Of a stretch of 64,000 nt of DNA, positions 26,110-40,700 are shown in pieces. The position numbers and the translations under genes are program-made. This DNA comes from Rhopalosiphum padi (taxonomy: Eukaryota; Arthropoda; Insecta; Hemiptera; Aphididae): the NCBI RefSeq assembly GCF_020882245.1, contig NC_083599.1:14084865-14148864 (forward strand). The letters are read 5' to 3'. Each line of letters opens with the position of its first letter. Position 1 is the stretch's first letter. A model generated the notes under the pieces. That model searched no databases, was not told the origin of the DNA, and was given only the letters and a program-made list of their open reading frames with translations.

Positions 26110-29100
26110 TTGTTGTGTACATAAAACGGTGCAATTGTTATTATACGCCTCATTTTTTTTTTCATGGTTTAATCACAAAATAATATATTTAACATACATA
26201 TTTTAACAATAACCACGACAGTGTGAGTAAATGTAAAATGAAAGCGGATGTAATAGGTATCATATAATATACCTACTAGAAAACTCAAATTCATAGAAAA
26301 ACCTTCGATATTTAAAGTCTAAGAAAAATTAATTCAAGTTATTCTAAACCATACCCTATATTTTTATTCGAGATTCGCCACTGAACAATGTTATAGTGGA
26401 AGCATATATTTTATACCAAGTAAATATTATAATAAGTAGTTATACTTATGGTTATATTTCAACAATTGACTGACTTATAAGAATTTGTAATGTAAAGAAA
26501 TTTGACTATTGTTTTATGTAAAAATAAACTATTACTAAAAAATAATGAAATATGACAAAATGAATAACATAACTGACATAATAAATTATGACAGAATGTC
26601 GTGTATTTTAATATGCTATATCCTCTTCCAAAACTTCCCGTTTCCATCTTATAAGACATCCGCCCGAAGTATTCTGTATTACCATTTAAGTGAATCACAC
26701 TACATATATATACATAGGGATGTGGCGAAACAATGAATAAATTTAAACTATTGTTTGACTGATTGACCTTACAAATTAAACACAGTATATTATTATATTA
26801 TTGCCTATAGGTATTTAATATATTCGAGTACAGGAGTTTACTCGTAAAAATAATTAAACATGCGTGCAAAATATTAATGAAAATATATAATTATTAATCA
26901 CTTTACATGTTTCGAAATTTGTTCCTTTTTTAAACTTACAATCATATAAACACATATTATAACATATATAAACTGCAATTTTAAATAATTACTTGTGTAT
27001 GGTTTTTGTATAGGAATTAAAAGTAGTATTTTATCCACCTAAAATTAATCAGTAAAAAACTTTCATTTAACTTTTCTATTTTGATAATAATTTACAATAA
27101 TAAAGAATATCGAATTTTCATTTTAATGGACAATAATTGATAAAATAAATGAATAATAATTTATTTCCGCATGGTTGGAAAATATTTCTGGAAGAAATAA
27201 TAAAAAATATTAGCTGGATATTATAATAAATTATTGATATGTAATGCTGTACAGACTATATTTTTTAATTGATTTTATTAAAATACAACAAACATTTTAT
27301 TTTAACCTAGTTAAATAACATATACTAATATGTAGTATAAACATTTACCATAAAGAACAAAATATTTAATTGACAGTAGACATAATAAATTTACAATTAT
27401 TTGTACATAAATGCGGAATAATCGTGTTGTAAAAACTTCAAAATTAAAAGGTATTCAATATAAATTATTTATTTCATAATCTCAATCAACCATTTTCACA
27501 AAGATATTAATAAAACACAATGTAATATGTTTTTAAAATCCTACGCTTCGAAATGTAGGTACTATTAAGTTCCAATTAATCGTTAAATATGTTGTTAAGT
27601 CAATCGATTTGTCTATTTCGACTGTCATCTTTTTAAAGCAAAGAAAAAACTAAAATTAATAAATATAAACTATATTCATACTTGGTGGTATTTTGACGAT
27701 ACTTTACAAATGTAGGTATAGTAATTATACAACACTCTACAACAACCATATAGGATATAGTTAAATATACATATGTATATTTTAAAATATATCAACCTTG
27801 GTCTAAAATACCTACTTCTGCAAATGTATTATTATACCATTTATACCGGATTCAAATATACCATTATATGTTCAGATACACACTAAAAAATATTATATAA
27901 GTATAGCCAGACAAGTAGCTGAAGTATACATTTATTTAACATTTTTAACATTTTTTATTTTTGTTCGACGATACGAAAAAATAATACTTACAATAAGGTG
28001 TTTGATTTTATACCATTTACTTGTAGTATTTTGCACACATACATTATGTAGTACAGAAAGCTCTACGACCCGTTGATATTTCCATAAAACAAAATTCAAA
28101 TAAATGATTAATGTTATCCCTTCTGGCGTTCTAACGTATAAACTTACAAAAACTTCTGTTAAAACACCATCAGAACATAATAGAAAAGGTCGTTTTGTTA
28201 CGTATACTTATTGAAAATTACTAATTAATGGGAATAAAGAAACAAGCTATAGGGTAGAATAACAACAAAAACGTCCATTGAGCATCATTATAGCCTTATA
28301 GGGATTCTATGTACAAGGAGGGTTCAACCCATTACTTAATGTTCTGTTGAAGAAAAATTATTTATGGGACTGTTATCGAGGGAAAACGGAAACGGAGTAG
28401 AATAGCGCACAATAATAGGATAGTTATATTGATAACATAAGAAAGTAGCGGAACTATATCAACAAAAAAAAAAAAAAAAACAGAGCTTGATTTATTAGTG
28501 TATGGCTCTTGGTAATAGAACACACTTGATTTTTTTTTCCTCTTCCTTGACCAATTGAAAGGAAGTCTTGAGTCACAGTATAGAATAACAGCCTGTCTGT
28601 CCCTCGTTTGTTCATATCCTTTCAGATAGTTGTAAAGCTTATATGTTGTGCCTTTTATAACATGAATGAGTGTATCAGTTAGTCAGTTAGGAAAAGTTTT
28701 TTCCCGAAAATAAATAAAACAATCTTTATTGCGAGACATTGTGCTTTCAATAGATTGTAAAATAAAGATACAACCAATAATGTATTTCTATAAATCTTTT
28801 AAACTTTATAAACTATAAAAACCGTGTTCAAATAATAATAAGAATAATAATAAAAGGAAATATGAACGACCTAGTGAAATTGAAGTTAATTTAAACCAAG
28901 TTCATATTGCAAATTATGAAATTAAATTAAATAACTGAAGCACGTACTTAGCTACTGACCACAACTTAAGTGTTTCTATATAATTAAATAAAATATTTAT
29001 CGTTATAATATAATATTAAATAGGCACCTACGTCATCTGTGTACAAGAATAACGTATAAAAAAAGCACTCAACCGGCTCAGCTTTTTTAAAACTACAACC

Positions 29101-30000
29101 CCAAAATTGTATGTGACCCTTGAAAATATTTTTTTTATATCATATGATGGTGACATCAAAATTAAGCTAACAACCCTCCTCCCACCGGTTCCAAAGGTAC
29201 TACTGCATGTCGCCTACGCATGACTATTTGTATAATATATATATATATATATATATATTATTTTAATTATAGTACTTAAAATAAAACAGTTAAATAGTTA
29301 TTATTTAAGGTTATGCGTTAGACTTTTACTCAACATTTACCTATACTGTGTGCTTCAATTGATAAAATATGTAGTTAATTATTATTAAAATAAACTTTAA
29401 TACAAGTAATCTACGTACATACACTTGTTCTAGCCATCTAGGTCTAAGTAAGTTTCTCGATTATGATTTAAATAATTATTTTCAGAAAGTATAAGCACCA
29501 AGTCTGAATTAAAAACAGTAAGTTATTGATCTTATAAATTATAAATTATAATAAAATACATGCGAGTTATACACTATAGAATTATGTTTTAAAACACAAC
29601 TTTATGTAGAAAGTTGTACAGTAGCATGATTTATAATTATTATACATCTACGTCCCACACTTTATTGAATCGATATGTATCCAATTATACACACACAGAC
29701 AAGTTTTTCCAATGCCTATTAAGAATAAGTTTATACAGTTTGCGTTACATATACAATTAATTATTCACATCCGGTATCCAATTGTATTTAATAAGCAATA
29801 AAGTTTCTAAGATATTTTCTAAGACAATTATTATACTATATAGGACGTATTGTTACGGTACAACGACGAGGAAAAGGTAAACTAATTATTTTATCATAAT
29901 ATATATTTTCAATGCAGCAAAATATCTCGTAGGCACTTTTATTCAAATACACTTTACCATTGTTTCAAGTATAATATTGTGAGCATCAGTATAACAGCAT
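26110..30000. other. AT-rich spacer
   Basis: No gene or bounded element seen. A poly-A run near 28,465 lacks a target duplication I can recognise, and an (AT)n run lies at about 29,234-29,258. Confidence 0.55.
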
Positions 30001-30750
30001 TATAACGAAGGTACGAATTTCACTGCACCGCGTAAAATTAAACATTGTATAGGTTACACTCTATGGAAATTACGTGCAAATTGTTAAAGCTGTTTTTCGG
30101 GCGTGAAATTCAATTTTAGCGAAGAGTTGCGAGTGCAATAGGTCGGCACGTTGTATAATAATAAACAATAATCATAATGATATATTATTACTATGATTTT
30201 TACTTTTTATGTTTTGCTCTCGGTTTGTGTTGAGAAATCGTACAAGTTCAAAAGGGATTCGCGAGAGGAGGCAAGGTGGTTGCAATTACAACAAAAGGTC
30301 CGGAGGAAACAAAAGCCGAAGGGGTTACATTTAATTCAAATTCCGTGTTTTGAATCTGGGCCACTGAACACAGCAGCGACACCCTCCACTGGCCCTTATT
30401 TTTAAACGTCATATCCCACTGAATAAAAGTTACATTATTATTTAACAAATTGCGTCCTCGACACGGATTCCTAAAAAACAATAAATGTCCGAAACCCCTT
30501 TTTCTTTTTAGGCTCCCACAAGAACAAAGCTGCACTATGCATTTCGAATAACATTGTTCGCCTTTCTGTACTTTAAAACCTTTATTATTTTTGCCGAATA
30601 ACGACCGTGTCTACGACACCCCTAAATAAGGGTACTGTTTGACTTTCTATTTGCGGATTCGTGCGCCCTGGCTCGGGACCGCACACTGTCCCTTTTTAAG
30701 AACAAATCCTTTTTCACGCAAAAATGATTGTAAATGGTGGATATTATAAC
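30000..30750. promoter_or_regulatory. Complex non-coding block, possible conserved element
   Basis: Composition is balanced and non-repetitive, unlike its flanks. Two opposed frames (30,193-30,405 plus; 30,248-30,535 minus) overlap here, but neither has a recognisable domain and they cannot both be real. I read it as a candidate conserved non-coding element or an unrecognised old transposon. Confidence 0.3.
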
Positions 30751-30759
30751 CCATTGAAT

Positions 30760-32130
30760 GCAATATTTTAATTAAATTATAACCGAATAACCATTTCACA
30801 ATGTGTATTTCAATGGCAATAGTAATAATTAATTATACCATACAATGTTAAGAGACCATTTTTTCGGAGTGTATCCACATAAAATAAGCGTACATGGAAA
30901 ATTACTTTTTGTTCGATAAGGGTAAAATTCCGTATTTTAACTGAAAAGACAACGCGATAGCTGTATAATACTGTTGATTTATGTAAATATGCGTTTATTT
31001 ATTTTAACTCATCATTTATTCCACGCGTACAATTCTAGTCTCTAATGACTAATGAGGAACCAAATTAATCATGTAAAGTATTGTAAAGAGTATCAAATTC
31101 ACAATTTAATGAAATATTATAAAAATAATTTTAAACAATTAATTTTATTCATTAGCATGTTTTCCAAGCCGATCCAATGGAAAGTAATAAAATTATTGGA
31201 ACCTCATTTTTTAATTTTTTTTTTCTAGCAATTGTAGCCATAAGAAAATCATATTATGCAGTATTGATAATATTATTCGAAAATTTTTGATTGTTTATTA
31301 ATTAACAACGAACAGAACCCGATATACGTACATTATAGATAAACCAACATGTGACTACTTAATACACGTACATTTTACCTAAGTAAATATAATTTGCTCA
31401 TGATTTTCCATATATGAAGCAAATTATGCATCAAGATTCAAAAGATATGTATAACGATGCCCTTTAAATCGGGTTACTGTCAATATATATTTTGTCTCTG
31501 TGCCACTTGACATTTTAACTTTTATAGGACAAACACCGTTGTTCTTGGATCAATACTTTTCCAATTTAACTATATATCTAAACTATAAATATTGACGGTT
31601 TTAATTACTATCAATACACTTTAAATGTGAAAATATTATCGAAGATGAATTGAAATTATTTTTATTCGACGAGACTTTAATTTTATGTAGTTAATTTATG
31701 GTGCATATTATATTTTTTAAACGTAGAAAATGTAAGACAACGTTTTGTCCCATCGCATCACTGGTAACGTAAAACAAAAATATGATAATAAATATTATTA
31801 CTTTAATTTAATATTATATTATGTGAGTTTAGGACTTCAGGTTTACTATATACTGCAGTACCTATACGATATGAATCATCGATTAATATTTTTAAAAGGC
31901 TGCTTTGGAACTCAGTAAAGTTTTGGGAGCATTCAAAATGTAATGTATACGATATTTATCAAAAAAGTGTTTAAAGTCAAAAGCAAGAAATAAAATAAAA
32001 ACCATTACCATCAAAAATAATGATTTAAAAAATAAATTTCTTGTAGACTGTGGGCCTGAAAGCTCGTCAACTAATCGCTTGATGTTTTGTGAAAAAAATC
32101 AAATATTATACATGATTACATGTGTACTAA
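30760..32130. other. AT-rich spacer
   Basis: Nothing recognisable. Confidence 0.6.
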
Positions 32131-32139
32131 ACAATAATG

Positions 32140-33200
32140 TTGTGTGTGTGTGTGTGTGTGTGTGTTAGCATACCACAATACCGTCACAAGAGTTATTACG
32201 GTAATAATAATTAGTACCTACACAACGCTTCGAACCGGTCATCGGCGTTGACGAGTAGGAGGAGGTGAGATATATAATAATTTGCGCGTTTTTCCCCTTT
32301 GTCAAACTTTTCATTGTTGTCCATACGTCCGACGTCAATCCACGAACAATTATAATTATTATACTATTCCGCGGTTGCCCATTCAAAGCAAATAATAAGA
32401 ATAACGCAACAACAATAAAAATAAAAATAATAATAATAACCTAGTCGGTAAAAGAACAATTTCTCTAAATAATAAATACGTCTATTCATTGTGTCGGCGG
32501 TGGTGGCGGTGGTGCACTTTCGAAAAGAAACATATTATAAACAGGTACACACACACACACACACACGTGACGGTGGTGGCGGCTGTCAAGTGCGAGTTTG
32601 GATTAAATATAAAGATAATGGATTATAAAAGAACACCTAAATCACGGCTATTGTTCGCCCCGGAGTGACGGAAGCCACAGATTATCGACTAGGTAGGTAG
32701 GAACGCGCATTGCAGTCCACGTGACCTGTAATTTACATATGTCAGAAATTATTTTTGTTTGCTTTTATAGGACTTGGGGTCTGCTAACAATACGTGAAAT
32801 AATAGCAATAATAATAATAACGTGACCAACGCATTGGACGTCGCGTATTATATTGTGTCATAATGTGCATACGTGTGTTTTAAACGGACAAATTTCATTA
32901 TACACATAATATTATGTGTATAATATAATATACTCGTATGCACAAGTTTAATATACTGCACGTCTAAAGCTCTGCAATAACCAAACGTTTAATATGCGCC
33001 GATCGACGAGCCTGCAGCTTTCAGACGTAAGAACCAAAAACGAATTCTGTTTGACGATAATCGCGCATAAACGACTTTCTCGTTGTATATCGTGAATCGT
33101 GATATGCAATATAGGTACATATATATATAGACATTAGACAATAATGTCAAAATTCTACTCGGGTAACAATCCTAGGCTCAGCGTAAGCGAATAAGCTCTG
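32140..33200. promoter_or_regulatory. GC-richer island with TG and AC microsatellites
   Basis: (TG)12 at 32,140-32,164 and (AC)10 at about 32,547-32,566 flank GGTGGCGGTGG-type sequence. A perfect 28-bp palindrome lies at 32,897-32,924. Complex sequence continues to about 33,080. No credible coding frame; regulatory role is inference. Confidence 0.3.
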
Positions 33201-33542
33201 CATTACTCACAAGTCAATATATTAAGGGTGGTGAGGTGAACAGTATAACTACTAACTAGTTTAACATTTTTTTTTTTTTAATTTTAACCTAACTAGTTAG
33301 ATGATTTTCTAATTGTCTTGAGAATTGTACTAATTTGATTGGCTGTTAAAATAACTTTTTTTTCAGTTGATTCGATAATAGTCTATATTCTATATCAAGT
33401 TAAAATTTAAAATATTTTTGTAATTCCTGGTTTTATGCATTGATGAACGCATGATTTTTTTTTTTCATTATTATGACTAATAATGAGAAAATAATATAAC
33501 ACAAAGGTAGAAAAAATGGTAGGTGTATACCAGATACTATAT

Positions 33543-33640
33543 TTATGTGATCCAAGCACTAATTAAAAAAGTTGATTAACATTTTTTAAACTATATATTA
33601 AGTCAATATAATATATTAACTTTAAACTTGGCAAGTTAAA
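33543..33640 (+). repeat. Dispersed repeat shared with 25.04 kb
   Basis: Contains TTATGTGATCCA, GATTAAC and ATTAACTTTAAACTTGGC blocks in the same order as at 25,040-25,140. Confidence 0.5.
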
Positions 33641-33649
33641 TATATTATG

Positions 33650-35850
33650 TATTTACTGTTAATTTTTAATTTTTAACTTTAAAATTAAGTGTTCACTTAA
33701 CTTAATTTTTAATTCAAGTTAAATAATTTTCATGAACTTGCAGGCTATTATACCTTTTATGAATATGCAAATAAAAACAAGTGGTACAACTCTAAAACAA
33801 TATAATATATAATATGATTATATGAAAAAATGTACGTTCATCAGTATACTTCGTACGTCAAAGTATTATAAGTATCTACGTAACTTATTATTGATAGCCT
33901 TTGCATGTGCGTATTAACATATAATATGAAATTTAACAACACTTTTAAATGTACCTAACCAAATAACGAAACAAGGTGTACATTAGAAAATAATTTGTTA
34001 ATTAAATATAACATTAACATGAGAGCGTATATAAAACGAGTATGAATATGGATAGCCTACAATAGCCTTAGCCTTAAATACTATATAATAATTTAGTAGA
34101 GTAGCCTGAAAATAATAAGTATTATATTAGGTACCTATTGGGTATTTGTTACATTCAATGTTTATTGAATGTAACAATGTATGGTTATTAATAATTTTTC
34201 AGTTTTTTGGTTGACAATTATTTTTAATCGTATAAACGTTTAATTTTCTAGTTTTAAATATTATTCCTTTTGACTTAACGAAATGTTTTTTGTTATTAAT
34301 TATTTATTTATTGAGGAAATAAAAACCTCAATACGCAATAATATGAAATAAACAAAATAAACAATAAAATGTAACATTTAAGAATACATAATATTTTCAT
34401 ATTATCGATATAATGGTGCATTTTGCAATACTCCTTAAATAATGACAATAATTTTGGTCTTTTTTTTAATCTAAATTTATAAAAAATTGTATTGAATTTG
34501 CCAAAGACTAGTTTGCATTGAAAAATTGACTTATCTAATCAATACTGCAATGACATAATTTCGGGCTTTGTAAAACTTTGACGACGGTTTTAAGATTTAA
34601 TACATCTAAATAATAAGTAAACAGTGTAAATCGCAATAACGGACAACTCATACTTATTTGTAATTTATTATATTATTTGTACACACTTTCACTCGTACTA
34701 AATAGTACATTATTTAACATATTATAATACTTATACAGTTATATATATATAATACATACATATATTTCATATATATTATATAGCCGACCGATTTATGCAC
34801 TGCACAACTTTATCTTAAATTTCTAACCCAATTTAAATATCTTGTTAAACAAAATTGTCAATATCGTGAATCGTCAATCAATATAGTAGACATAAAATAA
34901 AAAGATATAATTTCCTAGACATAAATGGAAAGTACGACTAGTAAAGTACCTATAATCATATGTACTAATAAAGTATTTAATTTCGACGATATCATCAACT
35001 TATGTCGAGCATTGATTATATTGGTTGTATTATAGGTATTTACGTTATTTCCTAAATTACACAATTTATGGTAACACATATACATGTACATTTTAATAAC
35101 TTTTGATTTTTTAGGATTTTTTTTTTTTTTGTTATATCTTGTATGTCTATATGAGTATGTTTCAAAAAACAAGTTTTTATCACGTAACACATAGATATTA
35201 TATATACACTATAATTATTAATCCATTATGTATTTATTTATTTTTTTGATATAATATAACTGTTAGAATATATTCATAAATTCAATTTCGATAACAAAAA
35301 AATCCTAAATGTAAAAAAAATCTTAGTCCAACAAGATAGACTAAGACTCTACGAGTAGCTCTGGACCATTTTTTTTAAATATAAACTTTTATAAATATTG
35401 ATATAAATTAATTGATCGATTAGCATTATTAAAATCAAAAATTAATATAATCTATTTCAAATATTTTATTTTTGTACATTTTGATTTAATTTTTTCCCTA
35501 TGTTTATCATCAAATAACTTAATAATTATTATTATTGTAATTTTTTATAAATATGTTAATGTTCTTCGACACGTTTTGGTACTTGTCGTATGTTTTAAAC
35601 CAATTGATTAACTTTGCATTATAACAAATTAAACGTTTATTTTTCAGTTTAAAACAGTGAAGAGTTGTCTATTATTTATTTAAAACAGTTTTGGGGCCCA
35701 CAAAATCCTAGTTACGCCACTGACAAGATACATCGATGGAACTAAACACCCGTCACTATGATTAGCGATAATAAATTAATAGCAATATGTCAATATATGT
35801 ATGTAATACTATATAATAATCTGTTGTATATACCATTTCATATTATAAAA
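33650..35850. other. AT-rich spacer with a transposon-end fragment
   Basis: No gene. A 13-bp-arm hairpin lies at 34,147-34,176. At about 35,688-35,723 the sequence ending TAGTTACGCCACTG is the inverse of CAGTGGCGTAACTA, a common hAT terminus; its partner was not found. Confidence 0.5.
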
Positions 35851-35859
35851 ACAACAATA

Positions 35860-36097
35860 ACAATATATACATTCGATCGTAGGGGGAGCTGATGATGGTA
35901 GTGGTGGTGTACATTGGTGATAAACAAAACGAGACTATGAAAAAATATAATATAATAATAATAACAATCTTTGCGATCGGCGGCTGCGGCGACGGAATGT
36001 GCGCGCGCGAGCTTCTGCGTTTGACAACGTGGTAGATAGCGGGCGGCAGCGATTCGTCCTCACTCTCGTCGTCTCGTTCGCTGTCTGTCTCTCTCTC

Positions 36098-36139
<42 letters not shown>

Positions 36140-36650
36140 GTGGTCCATCCCCCTTACCACCCTCGCCGACTTCCCTCGTCCCTTTAGCCATTATCATACT
36201 TAAATATATATACAGGAAGACAGGAAGTGTGTGTATATATATATATAAGTAAATAATGTGAGTGTGTGTGTGTGTGTATATACACCTACTCGGACTGCTA
36301 TTGAAAATGAACCGTTATTGTTCGGGCTCTAAAAGATTCTCATCTTAGTAATTAAACTCGTATTCAACGTCCATTGTTCGCGTTGTATCGGTTTACTCGG
36401 GGCGGCGGCGACCGAACATACGGCCATCCCTCGCCGTCTGTATCTCTCTTTCGCCCACACCCCCACCGATGACGCTCGTTCATCCCCGAACAATGTCGGC
36501 AGCGACGTCTCTCCGCCGCTTCCCACTCGCCCCGCCATCACCGACGCGACGCCGCAATACCTCCCCATGCAACAACCTCCCCCCCCATAACCACCGCCAC
36601 TACCGTTATTACACTATTACCTACGCCGCTGAACATATTTTAAACACTAC
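35860..36650. promoter_or_regulatory. GC-rich island with long (AC)n; possible promoter
   Basis: CpG-rich sequence (about 35,970-36,080 and 36,390-36,600) surrounds (AC)19. The C-rich, pyrimidine-biased block at 36,430-36,600 has open frames on both strands that match no family. A promoter or 5' exon is possible. Confidence 0.3.
36100..36137. repeat. (AC)19 microsatellite
   Basis: Uninterrupted AC units following a CT-rich tract. Confidence 0.95.
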
Positions 36651-36659
36651 ATTATAATA

Positions 36660-37440
36660 TATATAATAATAATAATATAATATGCACAACGTACACACGC
36701 ACTGCGCTACTTATTATATATATTATTAATTATTATTATACCTATATATAAATACACTATAATACCTATTGTTGTATATACTGTGTACTATATATACTTA
36801 AACCTAATTAGTTGTTTGACTTTTAAACGCGTCCGCTGTAATATGCACATAAAATAATATCTACATCAATACGTTATAAACTCGCCGGTCTAGTCTATAC
36901 ACACCTATCATACCTGCACTTTCACTATATATACTATAGGCATGTCGTCAATATACCGCGTGTCACTTATTAATAAGACGTGCAGTATTAAAGGTACCTA
37001 GGTACCTACTTTAAAGCTACTATACTCTATAGTTATAGTATATAGTTATACTAGCTAGCTACAGTGTAAATGATAAACATGTCTGCAGTGTATATTAATG
37101 TGTATGCACTACTGCAGCAGCATTTGTGGATACCTCCACTTCCGCCATTTCCGGTTCCTTATCGATGTACCCTTCTTATACTTTTATAAAGCACACACAT
37201 CACATGTAGTACACTTGATGCGATTAGAGTTTAGGTGTTGAAGGATTGATGCATTCGATATTTTCTATTTTTTTTTTTTTTTATTATTTTTTTTTATGAG
37301 TGACGTCCATAGTATATTATCAGGTAAATACAAATGTATTTAATACTATTAAGGAATATCTATCCGCATAATAATTTAATCATAAAGTTTGACCTGACGA
37401 AATTTTATTTGTATTTTTAGCTTTGTTAATGCTTATCTGA
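36660..37440. other. AT-rich spacer
   Basis: Low-complexity TATA-rich DNA with GGTACCTA motifs near 36,990-37,010. No gene seen. Confidence 0.55.
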
Positions 37441-37443
37441 TGA

Positions 37444-37749
37444 CAGCGTTTCTCGAGCGGGGGTACGTGAGACAGTATGAGGGAGTATGCGAAAAAAAGT
37501 GCAATGGCCGAAAAAATTTAATTTGGTGTATTTGAAATGGTTTTTTATTAGTAAAATATTTAATAATATATGATAATCGTTGACACAATATTTCGTTAAT
37601 TTTTTTCATAATAAACAAGTGTATGAATAATAAATAATAATTATAATATAACATTATAAGTACTTACCGTTAACCTCACAGGATTACTGAAAACAGTGAT
37701 AAGTAGTCAAGGGATACCTACGTGAATGAAAAAAGGTTATGAAACGCAG
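37444..37749. mobile_element. Possible hAT-like MITE, about 306 bp
   Basis: Left end CAGCGTTTCTCGAGCGGGGG and right end GAAACGCAG are inverted at the first nine positions with one mismatch. The left terminus resembles CAGTGTTTCTCAA-type hAT ends. The flanking octamers do not match, so the boundaries are tentative. Confidence 0.4.
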
Positions 37750-40700
37750 AGAATTAGATAATACATCTAATATACAATATGAGTACTTACGACTTACCTA
37801 GATCTCATATTTAAATATATAAAATAAAATATATTATATTATTAACTTGATGGTCTTACTCATACTAGTAGACTACTATACTGTTACTTCGTTATATAAT
37901 TATATACCTACTACCTATAATATAGCTTCATATGGAATTTAGATTATTCCCTATATCTGATATGTACCAACGCCCACTTCTGTTTTCTTGTTCGCAAACC
38001 CTTCAAAATTATAAAACACATAACCTATACGTGGATTGGGAGCGTATAATAATAATATGTGAGCCCAGTTACCTAATATTTTTTTGAGTGTGACTAGACA
38101 CCTGATAAGTTGTTGACGTTTTTATGGGTATAGTGTATAGTAACTCAAAATAGTTTGTGTGTAGACATGTTTATATGTTGTCGTGTTGATGTGTAATTAT
38201 AAACTATGAAACAATGATATAATAACTAATAAGAGTAGTTTCTGGTAATAAAATGTTGTTGTATTATTAAAAAACACATTAACACACACATACAAAGTAT
38301 AATAGTTTAGAGAATTATATATTATTTTACATACATTTTTCTATTTTTGAAAAAATATGTATATACTTTTGGTATTCAGATACCTAGGTACTTCACTACT
38401 TCAGTACTTGTTACATCGTTGTTGGGTTTTCGAGTATTCATCTAAAGCTTTAATATTTGGTTGTATTTCACATTCCATAGTTCCTAGTATAGTAAATTAC
38501 TACCTAGTTTACTAATTAGTATAATTACTTATAACTTATAAGTCAGCTAGTATTGCCATATAGTTTGCCGGTTTAACAGTTTTCTTCAGTTATATGTATA
38601 AAGGTAGGTATACCATATAAAAGACAATACATAATTTATACATTTAAAATTTAAATGAGCTAAATAGGTATTTAAAAATTTGATCTAAATATTTTTTTTT
38701 GAATTTTAGGGGGGGGTCCTGTATCCCCCTTTAAATCGCCGACCGACTATGAGAATATTAATATTTTCTGATCACATCACTAGGTGTGCGTAGTCTGAAA
38801 TCTGTCTAGGTACTAGGTACCTAGTGTATAATATATACGTAGTAATCTTCAGTAGTCTACTACATAATATTACCAAATATTGTTCGGTAAAGAATGAGTA
38901 AAATATTACCATAGTTAAGCGATAATTGCATATTTTAACTTTAACATCATACGTATAACCTGTGTTCATTTATCAATTGTTTACGAAGTATACAAAACGA
39001 AATATGTATAAACTATAATTATTTATTAGTTTGTTACGTGTAACCTAACCAGTAACCAGTAATTCTTTAGTGATCATACTAAATTATTAAATATCATGAC
39101 TTGTAATAATTATTGTTACAAACACGCCAGCTTAGTACAATATTAGTACTTCCCTATTATATGAAATATGTAATTATAGTTAAATGTACGCAAAAGATTA
39201 TCTACCTACTAGTTTAATTATAACAGTATGTATAATGCAATAGCTAACCGATATTCATATTAAGTACCTATTCTTATATGTACCTACCCATCATGTAAGG
39301 AAAAATAAAATAATAATAGACAGTAGTGGCAGTGCTTACCTGCAGTTACCAAAACTGGGCGTTAAAAAATTACAATCAATGATTGTAAAATATTATATAG
39401 ATATGTTATATTCATATAATCATATACTTACGTTTTTATTTATAAGCTAAAAAGAGGGAAAATAGTTCTACTATACATGCAGTATACTACACACTACTAC
39501 TAGACATACAGTAAGTATGTCGAGCATTCGAGATCTTTTTATTTCCTAGTAACAATAGAATCGGTTGAATTAATTTTTGATAAAATTTTTAATAAAATAT
39601 GTTTGAATTACAAAAAAAAAAATACAAAAATAGTTATTCTTCGTTTAATTATCTAGTTTTCATCTAAATTTAAACTTGAAATATCTATAAAAAAAAGACT
39701 TTTTTATTTTTAAACATTTTTGTTTTAGTATAAACTATACACATACGGAACTTAGGACTAAATTGTCAACCTTTGGGTATAAAAATTGAACATTTTATAA
39801 ATTTTTAATTACAAAATAATTTGTACATCCTCGTGGTTTTAACAAATTTGTACAGGTTTAAAAAGAAACACACCGTATATTTTAATATTAATTTGTTATA
39901 TCATTAATATCTTATTGTTAAAATATTCGAAAATATACAATATTGTATAGATATTTTTATTTCATAAAAATTCAATTCATTATAGGTAACATGCTATTTT
40001 CTGTTTATTTAAAACTATATCATAATTTCTTATAAATACTTAAAGATTAAATGAATACAATTATTAAAATGTTAAGTATGTTAATAAAGTAAACCTGTTT
40101 TAAATAAAAAATTAAATATATTTTTTTTACTTTGCCGCTTGTAATTCATTAATATTTATTAATATGGTTATTTCGTACATTTTGGAAAACCTAACACCCA
40201 TGATAACTAGCATAAAATAACATTATGTTCTATGCTAGTATAGTGCTGATGTTAAAAAAACCCATTGACACAGCCATAATAGAAAATGTATAGATACGGC
40301 GTTTAAAATATCTATTGCCTGTATACATAATTTTATATTTATATCAGTCCTAAACACGGTTTCTTCATTTAATCAAAAATAAAACAATCCATCAAACTTT
40401 TGAGTGACACTATTGTTACACGAAATTAATATTTGTTATAATCAAGCATGAAAAGTTGTGTAACATAATTGTTAGGAAAATACGAAGTTCTAAACACAAA
40501 AACTAAAGATAGGCTTGTCTTAATAATGTAAAACAGTTGGAATATAAATCACTAGCGCTATCTATTAGCAAAACCATGTCTATAAAATTGATAGTCAGCA
40601 ATTTTCTACATTAAACTACTGATAATTATTTTTAAGATTCACAATGTTAGAGAAAAGACAGAACAATATAAGATAAACAATACCAAATTTCAAAACAAAA

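Noticed and set aside
35331..35731. ACAAGATA at 35,332 and after the hAT-like end at 35,723, as a possible target duplication
   Set aside because: The sequence after the left copy does not resemble the CAGTGGCG terminus, so the match is probably chance.
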